Origin: Valencia hispanica
Lineage: Eukaryota; Chordata; Actinopteri; Cyprinodontiformes; Valenciidae
DNA length: 64,000 bases
NCBI GenBank assembly: GCA_963556495.2
Contig: OY747702.1
Span: 38,788,180-38,852,179, forward strand
Direction of reading: 5' to 3'
In this document: positions 23,256 through 33,035 of the stretch, in pieces
How the letters are laid out: every line of letters starts with the position of its first letter
Position numbering within the stretch: position 1 is the first letter of the stretch
Notes under the pieces: generated by a model
Databases searched by the model: none
Told to the model about the DNA's origin: nothing
What the model saw: the letters and a program-made list of their open reading frames with translations, nothing else
Translations under genes and position numbers: made by a program

Positions 23256-24389
23256 ACTGGATTATTACAACACTATTACCCTCTCATCATTCTACTACCC
23301 CCACATGTAGATCAATAAATACTTCTCCAGGTTTCATGCAATCCTTTTACCATTTTGTCATCCAAATGGTTTCCTTTTGTGCTCTGAAATGTTTGGTCAT
23401 TCAACAAGCTGCTTAGAGGCTGAGCTGGCCTACTTATTTCCCTTCTTTTGCATCTTGTTTTGTTTAGTTAGTTCATTATTCAGTCCTGTGTGGATTAAAA
23501 AAAACTGAATATCAAGGTAATCAATCAATGCAGAGGCTTCAGAGAAAAAACATCTACAGTGAAGTAAGTCATTGAAAGATTTTTTTTTTGTGAAAATATA
23601 AACAGTTGAACATTTCTGGCTTCTCTGAACTCAATCGACCTGCAAGGTTTATACAGTTCATTTTACATTTACAGGAGTCAGTGGAGGCCATCGTTTGAAG
23701 GATTCTGCTGAGGAGGTCAGAGGTCGTGTGCAGGGATTGCGCCTCACAGTACCCACTGTTGGGTGACGCAGTCAGCAGAGAAAATCCTGCTTTGATTTCT
23801 GATGGGTTTTTGTCCATGCTGTCTTCCTTTGAGCCTCATTTACATGTGGTGCTGCTGCTGTATTCACAGTAAAACGTGTTAAAATAATGCCTGACTGCAC
23901 TGCAGCCATCAGAGCGTGTAAATGATGTGAACAGAGCTGCACTTAGAGATCCTCGGGTTTTAAACATTTGAGCCATGAACTGGTGACGATGTGCTTGTCG
24001 TTGTCGACAACATACAAATACAAAGGTGAGAAGGTAAAATTGGCACATTTTAAGGTTTACAATTTAATATGACGTATTTACACATTGCTAGGATAGATAT
24101 TGATTATAATGAAGCCAAAAATGGGTTATTTCAACAGTGATGGAGCAGGATTCTTTACTACCTCTTGGTCATCGCCTGCTGGAGATGGGATCCAGTTCCC
24201 CTATAACCCAACAAAAAATTAAGCTGGTTTAGAAAATAGCTCTTTATTTTAGCAAATTAACCCACAACTGTTTAAAAGTTTGCGGTTTTGTAGAGTGTAA
24301 AAGTTTTCTTCCAGTGACTTGTTTCCTTCCAGTTGGATTCTTGTAGCAATACTCTTTGTGCTCGATCCAGATTCTGGTGTTTATGGAGA
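23256..24389. other. Non-coding spacer
   Basis: No gene recognised. A minus-strand frame at 23569-23817 has no motif. Low-complexity poly-T at 23580-23590. Confidence 0.4.
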
Positions 24390-25425
24390 AGATCTTCAGT
24401 AGACATCATGTAGAGAAGGGTGTCTGGTGTGGGACCTTCAGAGTTTCTTCTTTGCTTCTGGCAGATGATGTTGTTTTCCTGTCCTCAAACCATGACCTTC
24501 CTGGGCAGTCTGAAAAAGCATGGAATATGATTTAAGCATTGTCAACATGGTGGGACATGAGGTAAATAACTAAATTATCGGAGGGAAAGTTTGAAGTAGA
24601 TCTGCTGCTTCTCAGTCATCTGAGGGAGTTCATGCATCTGTTTGAATGCATTCTGAGTTCTTCAATTTGATGATTTTCTAGTACATCCTACTGAAAGGAG
24701 AGGCCTGGATAGACCCAGAACTCAATGGATGCCTTTTTGAAAGACAGATTTTACTATTGAGTCATTAGTAGATATAAAAAAGACTGGAAAAACAACACAT
24801 TTAAAGCAGGATTAATTTTAAAGATTGGCTCTGTAAATCTGAGTTTGTCTGTATGTAGACACCAGACTTTATTTGAGGAATTTGAATCCAAGCAACAAAG
24901 ATTAGAGTCGGAACCTTTTTAAGTCAGAACTGATGGTTGTGCTCCAAAAAAGAGGCAATGGTACGTCTAGGTTCTGGGTAAGTTTCCCCTGAAATGGAGA
25001 TGGATCAGGCACAGTAAAGAGGGCAATGTGGAGGTCTGTTGTGGTAAAAAGGAAGTTGAGCTGAAAGGCAAAGTACTGTATTAATGGTCCATCTGCGTTC
25101 TAACCCTCTTGTATTGTCATAAGATATGGAATGAGATCCCAGAAACACAGAAGCTTCCTTTGCTGCCTTAGAGGTGAAAGTGAAGATCTACATCATGTGT
25201 GTAGGAGTTTGTAGAAGAACTGCTCCACCTCCACATCAAAAGTCAGCTGAGGTGGAATATCCGATCAGAATGCCTTTTGGACACCTCACTTTTAAGGTTT
25301 TTAAGGGCGTATCTGTTTGGAAGGACATCCAGAACTGGAGGAACACAAATCCCAAGTTGGACTCCAAACAACCATATAATTTTTACCAAGGCTTTGCCAG
25401 GCCAAAAAGTATATTAGCTGCCTAA
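24390..25425 (+). mobile_element. LINE RT fragment, longer copy (GGATGG-tail family)
   Basis: Begins near GAGAAGGGTGTCTGGTGTGG and CAGATGATGTTGTTTTCCTGTC, the DNA of an ADDVVFLS-type catalytic motif, at about 24460-24482. It continues through GGTAAAAAGGAAGTTGAGCTGAAAGG (25041-25066) and ATCTACATCATGTGTGTAGG, then GAATGCCTTTTGGACACCTC. The order matches the same LINE as at 23040, but stops, indels and lost segments are frequent. It is decayed and non-functional. Confidence 0.6.
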
Positions 25426-27129
25426 TTTATGCGCCAGTAAATGACATTGATTCAGGTGAGTTTTTAACGTGCATCCAACCCAAAATCTTTTAGGTGAACC
25501 ATGGGATTGTAAAGGGTATTTTTACTTGTAAATATTTATTACCCATTAAGACATTTAAGACAGCATGCAGTTTGTTTTGTAGCTTCTTCACATAGCAGCA
25601 GCTGACATATTATTCAATTAAATCATATTTTTCATACAGTGGGACTCAGAAAGCAGAGGTCCAACTCTATCTGCAACATTAGAATCAGCACTCTTATGGA
25701 AAATGCCTGCATTAATGTCACTGTTTTCATTTTTGAGGGAAACACACACACATGCACTGTTTGTCCTGCTGCCCTCCTGGATCTATATATAGTAGATATT
25801 CAATGGCCCTCGGCGTGTCAAGCAGTCGATATAATCAGCCGCTTGCCGGCGGACATCGTGTCTGCACCTGATCTGCCACCAACCACACCGCACATCCTCC
25901 TCCAGCCGCCATGCAGCAGGTAACAGAGGCCACACGTCATTGCTTAGAGCTTGAGCATCTGATTACAGTCCCTCCTAGATGATTCCCGATTAAAAGGTTT
26001 TCCAGATTACAATCCTCACACCCCTCCACTGCTCCTTCCTCTATATTATTTATTCCCTCTCCAACTCTGGGGGAGCTCTGAGGAGAACTTTTGCTTCTCC
26101 AGATCTTACATACTGGGAGTCAACTAAACCCCTTAGGAGAATCTAAATGATGACATGTTAACTATCGGTGTTCAGAAAACAATAACATGTGGGACAAGAA
26201 ACACAGGAACACACTAATGCTGCCTAAAGAGGCTTCATCACAACTGTGTTACCATTTCATTAATTTGGATCGGGTTGATTATAGGTAACTGTTTACAACT
26301 GTGATCCACTTTTGAGTAATGTTTTGTTTCGAGTGTTTAAAAAGACCCAACCGCAAAATAACAAACCAAACAAGATGTAAAACTTCCTGCAGCTGTTTCT
26401 CACTGAAAAGAAAAGCGACAACACAGTAGACTGGTTTCCATCAATACACAGGATCAAGACCGACACTGTGTGCTGTGTTGTTCTCAGGATGAAAGCTGAA
26501 GGCACGCCCTTCTTTAAAGACTGTTTCACTGCTGCTTCTGCACAATTTACTTTCTGATAGTTTGTCTTATGTGGTTTGTTTGAAGTGCCGCTTCAATTGT
26601 GAATTGTTTTACAATTCATCATGTAGGGGCTGGATTATATTTCATTTTACTGGTATTTAGAGGTCATGTATTTGACCATGTGTGATGTACACAACAAAGC
26701 TCTATTGGCCTTAGAAATGTATATATTAATCTAACTCTGTTTATCTTATGATGATTTTAATGGAATAGGGTTAAGAACACTATTGTGAAAATGGTAGGAT
26801 TGCATTTAGACTGGAATGTCATCAGACTTCCTTTTCCCGTTAACAGATTGCACCCAGTTATGTCTGCAGTTCCCATGATGCGACTACCTTCGAATGAAAA
26901 TATCTGCAAAGGTCATCTGAAAGGCTGCCTCTCATTAGCTGGACAAGAACAGTAAAAGTTTTAAAATCAATTGTAGGGACCTTTTTAAAGAACTCGAATG
27001 TGGGCCAATCATGAATAACAATAATGAATAATGACAAAGACCGCATGGTTGCAATCTTTGCTCTAATATTCAGATTTCTGATTTTCTAACCAAGCAGGAT
27101 TAACCTCTTTACAAAATCTAGTTTTAGTA
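25426..27129. other. Non-coding spacer
   Basis: No gene recognised. CCGCCATGCAGCAG followed by GTAACA near 25907-25926 looks like a short start exon plus donor site but has no other support. Nothing else stands out. Confidence 0.4.
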
Positions 27130-27250
27130 GCTACAGTTGGATTCTCAAGAAGTGGGGACATGTTCTTGGAGTGACACATTAATCCTGTCTCTGTCTGGTA
27201 ATCCAATGGAAAGGTCTGGATTTGGCAGATGCGAGAAATAAACAGTAAAA
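27130..27250 (+). mobile_element. Tc1-like transposase fragment
   Basis: The region 27158-27240 translates, with substitutions, along a WSDESRFSIWQSDGRVWVW-like segment, which contains the first catalytic Asp of a Tc1-type transposase. Landmarks are TTGGAGTGACACATTAATCC and GGTCTGGATTTGGCAGATGC. This is a different Tc1 family from the others in the window. Only this patch is recognisable. Confidence 0.5.
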
Positions 27251-28657
27251 CCAGATATAATAAAACCATGTTGATATCTTTTATAGTTTAAATTAATTTT
27301 GAGGCTACATTATGGTATCTTAGTTCCAGAAAGTGTATGCAACATTTATGAAATGTCTGGAAATTTTATAGTGTTTTTTTTAAAACAAAACTGTGTTTGC
27401 AATATCATTTCATTTGCAAAAATGGTAAGCCACTGCATATAATTCTTTGGTCTTTCCTTTGGACCTTTCTTCCCAAGCAGTCAGACTTTCTTGTAATCGT
27501 TTAAAATCTATCTAGCCGAACTTTACTGTTCAACAGCCAGATATTTTGTTGGATCACAGAGGGTATACTTTGGGGCAGGTGCCCCAGTAAAATGAGTCTG
27601 GCAATGTCTGTGATGCATACAGTAACCCACACATTACGTGTGGTGGTTGTTGTGTATGCACATGAAGAGTAATTCATTTAAGTGTTGGTGCGCAGCGGCA
27701 GCTGGGCAGACCAATTCCTGCCACCTTTACTTGTACAGAGTAAATGTCTGTTTCTGTGTGTGTAAAATCCCCACATAAATACTTAAGTAATTAATTTTCA
27801 ACTTGGCTAGCTTTAAGCTGTGTGAGTTTGTGTATGCATGGATTTGTGTGTGTGTGCCTGTGCAGGGAAGGTAGCTGCCGTCAATACTAATTTGGTACGT
27901 GAGAAAACAAATGTATTTAATCCCTGGTTGTCTTGTCCTTTTTTCCTCTAACTCTCCCCCCTCTCTCTCTCTCTCAGTTTCCCTGCCTCTACAAACCCCT
28001 CTCGCTCATCCCTCCCGATGCCTTGCGGGCTGATAGCCTTCAGTGCTGCAAAGGGAATTTTAATGCAATGCCTGCTTCAGTGGGAGGGAATGAATATTTA
28101 AAACAGTGAAACACTGACTTGAGCAATAAAAGGAGAAGGACAAATTCCTAATTTTGCAAGTACACATGCTCACTCAGTCATGCACACGCATGCACGCCTG
28201 CAGGAATGTGTTTCTGTGACACACTGACACCATGTCTGGTTTCTCACAAACCGGTCGAGCTGGTCTGACTAGAGATCGGTCTGCCACTGTTTGTTTTTGT
28301 CACCGCGGAGCGTTCCCGTCCTGTCAGGGAGCAGAGATGAGAGAGAGGTTGTCATGGTTACTACTTGAAAGCTCTCAGTCAAGGCGTGACATGACGCCCT
28401 CCTGCTTTGCCTTTTTCCAGTTCTGGAGTCAGGGTTTTCTTTCTGTCTCAAACTGCAGTTGTTGCTTTTATGGTGGCATGACACAGAAAACTATAGTGTG
28501 CACTTTCCTCTCCAGAGCCTAGATGACTTCCATGCCATGTGCAAATTGCAATGTGAAGAACCTTGTTTTTAAGTTTTTGTTTATTTCCTATTAACTTCAG
28601 TGCATCCTATGCTTGTAGGTCTAACTTTGTATCTGGCAAAATACTATATTTAAAGTG
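27251..28657. other. Non-coding, with TG- and CT-rich tracts
   Basis: TG-rich sequence at about 27815-27860 and a CT run at 27958-27978. The stretch 28010-28135 has the texture of a conserved non-coding element (see findings). No gene supported. Confidence 0.4.
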
Positions 28658-28661
28658 GTGT

Positions 28662-28833
28662 TGTGGCATACATGTTAAGGGATCCCTCTCACCCAGCAGG
28701 TTTTGGGGTTTGGGGCGTGCCTTAGTTCTCACCTGCCTGTTTCGTCCCCGATTTTCCTGTGTTGTCTGTTGGCTCTGAAGCAATAAAGTTGACTCACTCG
28801 CAGCAAGCTTGTGTCGCATTCTTTCACTCCATA
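28662..28833 (+). repeat. 5' LTR
   Basis: 172 bp, beginning TGTGGCATACATG and ending CTTTCACTCCATA. It differs from the 3' LTR at 6 positions without indels, about 96.5% identity. An AATAAA polyadenylation word lies at 28782-28787, which fits the R/U5 part. No TATA box is evident. The ends are TG...TA rather than TG...CA. Confidence 0.95.
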
Positions 28834-28834
28834 T

Positions 28835-28852
28835 TGGTGACCCCGACGTGAT
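28835..28852 (+). other. Primer-binding site for tRNA-Trp
   Basis: TGGTGACCCCGACGTGAT starts one base after the LTR. It is complementary over 18 bases to the 3' end of eukaryotic tRNA-Trp including CCA, as I recall that tRNA. The gag ATG follows at 28854. Confidence 0.85.
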
Positions 28853-28853
28853 C

Positions 28854-29654
28854 ATGGCAGATCAAGTGGAAGAAGGTGTTTCGCCTTCTGTTTCGGTCGC
28901 GCACTCGGCCTCAGCCGCGGACTCCACCTCGCCGTCTCTCCCGCTCTCACGACCGGCTTTGTTTTCCGCCGCCCCCGCAGTGAAACTTCCAGAGTTTTGG
29001 CAGAACGATCCAGCCTCGTGATTTCAGCACATCAAGGCGCTTTTTAATCTCCGGGGTGTGGACGCGGATGACTCCAGGTACTACTTGGTTGTTTCGGCCC
29101 TGGATCAACAGTCAACCCGCAGAGTGATGCAGTTACTGCGTAACCCCCCTCAGCTCGGGAAGTACGCCGCTCTCAAGCAGCTGCTTCTGCGGAGGTACAG
29201 CCTGTCCTCGGCGGAGAGGGCGGATAAGATCCTCACTCTGCCTGGTTTGGGGGATGGGACTGCTGTGGACCTAATGGACAATATGTTATCTCTCCTCGGT
29301 TCGGATGACGGCGGTTTCCTTTTTCCGCACATTTTCCTCCGACGGCTCCCGCCGCAGGTATGAGCTGCTTTGGCTAACTCTCCTTGCCTTGCCGCTGGCG
29401 ATTACCGAGGCCTCGCGGAGGAGGCGGACCGGGGCCTGCTGGCTACTAGACATTTTGCTGTGCAGAGCACAATGATGGAATCCCAGCCGATGACTACCGA
29501 CAAACCGGCGATGCTGGCTGCAGGAGGCGTGAGGACTTGACGTCGTGGGAGCCCCCTGTGTTTCTACCACCAGAGGTTCGGCAGCAAAGCGAAGCATTGT
29601 GTCCTGCCGTGCACGTTTGAGGTTTCGGGAAATGCAGCGGCCGGCGCTCAGTAG
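28854..29654 (+). pseudogene. gag, with three in-frame stops
   Basis: The start ATG (28854) lies two bases past the primer site. The frame opens with a Ser/Ala-rich N-terminus, then KLPEFWQNDPAS, FNLRGV, YYLVVSALD, LLRRYSLSSAERADKIL and a DLMDNML segment. These follow the capsid-like Gag core of this Gypsy group. TGA stops interrupt the same frame at 29019-29021, 29361-29363 and 29538-29540. Two fit decay of an Arg CGA or Trp TGG codon. A zinc-binding motif with spacing C-x2-H-x9-C-x3-C lies at 29559-29612, and the frame ends in TAG at 29652. The CHCC order in place of CCHC is diagnostic within Gypsy. Confidence 0.85.
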
Positions 29655-29669
29655 CAGCTGTTGGCGTTG

Positions 29670-32600
29670 GCGATCGAGGCGAGCTGCTTTTCATCAAGGA
29701 CTCCCTTTCAGGACGTCGGTTTCTGGTGGACTCCAGCTCTCAGAAGAGTTTATTCCATCCCCAAGGTTTCGGGCTACAGCGGTGGCCCGTTGCTGAGCGC
29801 TGCAAACGGTTCCCCCATTGGAACTTTCGGCACAAAATGGATGACGGTATGTTTTCACGGGCGTGAGTATGAGTGGGATTTTGTAGTTCCCTCTGTGACT
29901 GTTCCAATCATTGGTGCTGATTTTTTGTGTGCTCATTGCTTGTTAGTCGATGTTGCTAACCGTAGGTTGATTGATGCTGTAACTTTTGCAACCTTTTCGT
30001 GTGAGGCTGGGGGAGCCGCGTCAGTGACGCATGCACATTTTTTAGCGTCCGGTGATGTTTTTCAGCGCTTGCTGGCTGAATTTCCGTCTTTGACCACACC
30101 AGCTTTTTCCTCCGCGGTGTCCAAACACGGTGTAGAACATTTCATCCCCACCAGTGGCCCTCCGGTTTTTGCACGTCTGCGGCGTCTTGACACCGCAAAA
30201 TTAGCTATTGCTAGGGAGGAGTTCGCCACAATGGAGAGGTTAGGGATAGTGAGACGCTCTAACAGCCCGTGGGCATCCCCCCTCCATTTGGTGCCTAAGG
30301 CAGATGGTTCCTGGCGCCCATGCGGTGACTTTCGGCGTTTTAACAACGTAACCACGCCAGACCGTTACCCCATTCCTCACATTCAAGACATTTCTGCGAG
30401 TTTGTTTGGTGCCTCAGTTATCTCTAAAGTGGACCTAGTTCGCAGGTATCATCAGGTTCCAGTGCGTGCAGATGATGTTCCTAAAATCGCTGTGATAACT
30501 CCGTTTGGGCTTTTCGAGTTCCTCCGCATGCCGTTTGGCCTCAATGGAGCAGCTCAGACATTTCAGAGGTTGATGGACTGTGTTTTGTGCGGTCTCGAGT
30601 TTGTGTTCGTCTATCTTGACGACATATTGGTGGCCAGCTCATCTGCTGAAGAGCACTGCGTGCACCTCAGAAGTTTTCTGGTGTCTGGACTCCCACGGCC
30701 TGATTGTCAACCCAGCAAAATGCCAGTTTGGGTTGCCTGTGATCGATTTTTTTAGGTCATCGCATTTCCGCACGCGGTGCGGTTCCGTTGCCTGCTAAGG
30801 TTCAGGCGGTGGCAGATTTCCCTCGCCCGGTTGTGGTCAAGGGATTACACGAGTTTTTGGGCATGGTGAACTTTTATAATGGGTTCAGTCCTCACGCTGC
30901 CCACCTCCTCCAACCCCTCTACGATGCTTTGCGTTCACAGAAGGCAACTGACGCCGTTGTCTGGACGCCGGACCGGATGGTTGCTTTTGATGGAGATAAG
31001 TCTGCGTTAGCCAGTGCAGCTCTCCTCGCTCACCCAGATCCAGGTGCTCCATCGCCCTGACTACCGACGCTTCCGACTTAGCTGTGGGGGCTGTTGTGGA
31101 GCAGCGGGTAGCAGATGCGTGGCAGCCTCTGGCGTTTTTTAGTCGCAAGCTACGGGACTGTGAGCGCAAGTACAGTGTTTTTGACCGAGAGTTGTTGGCA
31201 CTGTTTTTGGCTACCCGGCATTTTCGTTTTTTGCTGGAAGGTCATTCTTTTACGGCTTACGTAGACCATAAACCCTTGACGTTTGCTATGTCTAAGGTTA
31301 CTGACCCCTGGTCAGCGCGTCAACAGCGCCACTTGGCGGCCATATCAGAGTTTACTACTGACATACGTCATGTCGCAGGGAAGTCCAACTCGGTCGCGGA
31401 TTGTCTCTCTCATGTGCTGGTTTGCCCTGTGTTTCTAGGGATGGATTTGGCTGAGATGGCGACAGAGCAGCCCATTGATGCGGATATCCTGACCCTTCGC
31501 TCTGTCGGTTCTGGCCTTAAGCTTGAGGAGCATGCAGTACAAGAGGGGGGCCCACCCTCCTGTGTGATGTTTCCACAGGGCGGCACTCGTCACGTGGTTC
31601 CAGCAGTTTGGCGCCGCTGCATTTCTGACTCTATTCATTCTCTTTCGCACCCGGGGGTACACGCGTCGGTGAAGCTAGTCAGCTCCCTTTTTGTTTGGCC
31701 TGGTTTGCGCAAAGAGGTTAAGGGGTGGGTGGCATCTTGCGTTGCATGTCAGGGTGCTAAAGTGCACCGGCATACCAAAGCCCCTCTAGAACCTTTTCCG
31801 ATTCCAGCCAGGCGTTTTGACCATGTGCACGTGGATCTGGTTGGTCCTCTGCTGCCGTCGAAAGGTTTTACACATCTGTTTTACTATGGTGGATCGCACA
31901 ACCAGGTGGCCAGAGGTGGTGCCTCTGTCATCCACCACATCCGGTGATGTGGTTAGCGCGTTTCTCTCAGCTTGGGTCGCTCGTTTTAGTGTTCCGTCAG
32001 ATATCACTTCTGACAGAGGCCCCCAGTTTATTTCAGGGCTTTAGTCAGGCATGGCACGTTCCTTGGTTTGCAGGTGCACCGTACTACGGCGTATCACCCT
32101 CAGGCGAACGACTTGTGTGAGCGTTTCCATCGTTCGCTTAAGGCAGCTCTATGCGCTGCGCTTACAGGTGGCGGTTGGGTGGATCGTTTGCCATGGGTCT
32201 TGCTTGGGTTGCGTTCGACTCCTAAAGAGGTCCTCGGTGCTTCTTCTGCTGAGTTGGTTTTTGGTCAGCCGCTACGCATGCCAGGTGAGTTTTTGATGGA
32301 GTCTGCCATGCCAAGCCTCCAGGCGGTTTTGGATCCCTTTTCGTCTGGTGGCGTTTCTGCTCCAGGGCCTATGCACCATTGTTTCCCACGGTCGTTTGTA
32401 CCTACTGCACTCCAGTCTGCCCGTTTCGTTTTCGTGCGCCGCGACGCCCACTGCTCGCCCCTCCAGCCTCCATACGACTGTCCCTTCTGGGTTCTTGAAC
32501 GGGGGTCCAAGAGTTTTGTTTTGGATATGGGCGGGCGCAGGGAGTTGGTTTCTCTGGACCGCCTTGAGCCAGCGTACGTTTTGGCGGGTAAGACTGTGTT

Positions 32601-32815
32601 GCCAGCCCATGTTCCTCGACGTGGCCGTCCGCCTCCCAGGCCGCCTACCCTGCCTCGTTGCCCTGACCGTTTTTTCTCAATCTTTTATGGACAATGTTGT
32701 GGCTGCCCACGGTTCACATGACAACCTTGTTTTACAGGTTCCGCCTGCTGCTTCGACTGTTGGCCGGCGCAGCCGTTATGGCAGGCTGCTTAAGCCTCCA
32801 TTGAGGGACAGATTT
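29670..32815 (+). pseudogene. pol (protease, RT, RNase H, integrase), multiply frameshifted
   Basis: Protease: SGRRFLVDSSS near 29715-29745 stands where DSG or DTG is expected, and the frame changes before the GADFL flap-side segment. Reverse transcriptase: catalytic Asp of KVDL at 30432-30434 and YLDD at 30612-30623. Frames then change near 30670 and 30750. RNase H: DASD (Asp at 31066), RELLAL, VDHKPL and VADCL keep the acidic residues. Integrase: HPGVH and CVAC (zinc finger), Asp at 31834, Asp at 32012 and Glu at 32119; the last two are about 35 residues apart, as in D,D35E. A GPY/F-like module follows near 32470-32580. At least six frame changes occur, so no intact polyprotein is made. Gly of VRGYHQ in RT reads Arg, and Gly of HPQANG reads Asp. 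Confidence 0.9.
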
Positions 32816-32846
32816 TTTTTCATGCCAAGTTCCCTTCTGGGTGTTT

Positions 32847-32856
32847 GGGGGGGGGA
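32847..32856 (+). other. Polypurine tract, almost pure G
   Basis: Nine G and one A, three bases before the 3' LTR. This is the position of the plus-strand primer. Such a G-only tract is unusual, since mixed A/G tracts are more common. Confidence 0.7.
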
Positions 32857-32859
32857 TTG

Positions 32860-33031
32860 TGTGGCATACATGTTAAGGGATGCCTCTCACCCAGCAGGTT
32901 TTGGGGTTTGGGGCGTGTCTTAGTTCTCACCTGCCTGTTTCGTCCCCAATTTTCCTGTGTTGTCTGTTGGCTCTGAAGGAATAAAGTTGACTCACTCGCT
33001 GCAAGCTTGTGTCGCCTTCTTTCACTCCATA
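32860..33031 (+). repeat. 3' LTR
   Basis: 172 bp, the same length as the 5' LTR, with 6 substitutions (for example GATCCC to GATGCC near its start). AATAAA lies at 32980-32985. It is followed by the target duplicate GTGT at 33032-33035. Confidence 0.95.
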
Positions 33032-33035
33032 GTGT

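Larger units (their letters stand above)
28662..33031 (+). mobile_element. Ty3/Gypsy LTR retrotransposon, CsRn1/Kabuki-like
   Basis: A 4,370-bp element with 172-bp direct LTRs at both ends, flanked by the 4-bp duplication GTGT (28658-28661 and 33032-33035). Order is LTR, primer-binding site, gag, protease, reverse transcriptase, RNase H, integrase, polypurine tract, LTR, which is the Gypsy (not Copia) order. The primer site fits tRNA-Trp, and the Gag carries a C-x2-H-x9-C-x3-C motif instead of CCHC; both are features I recall for the CsRn1 clade. Gag and pol are broken by stops and frameshifts, so the copy is not autonomous. No envelope frame is present. Confidence 0.93.

Noticed and set aside
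25880..25926. Possible first coding exon (CCGCCATGCAGCAG then GTAACA)
   Set aside because: Only three codons before the donor-like site. Without a promoter signal or downstream exon it is not supportable.
29286..29597. 103-codon minus-strand frame in the G+C-rich gag region
   Set aside because: It is antisense to gag. Open antisense frames are expected in G+C-rich coding DNA.
32348..32923. 191-codon frame overlapping the pol C-terminus and 3' LTR
   Set aside because: Only its end (near RRSRYGRLLKPP) may be real pol C-terminus reached after a frameshift. The rest is an alternate frame of integrase, and it runs into the LTR. It is not an envelope or separate gene.
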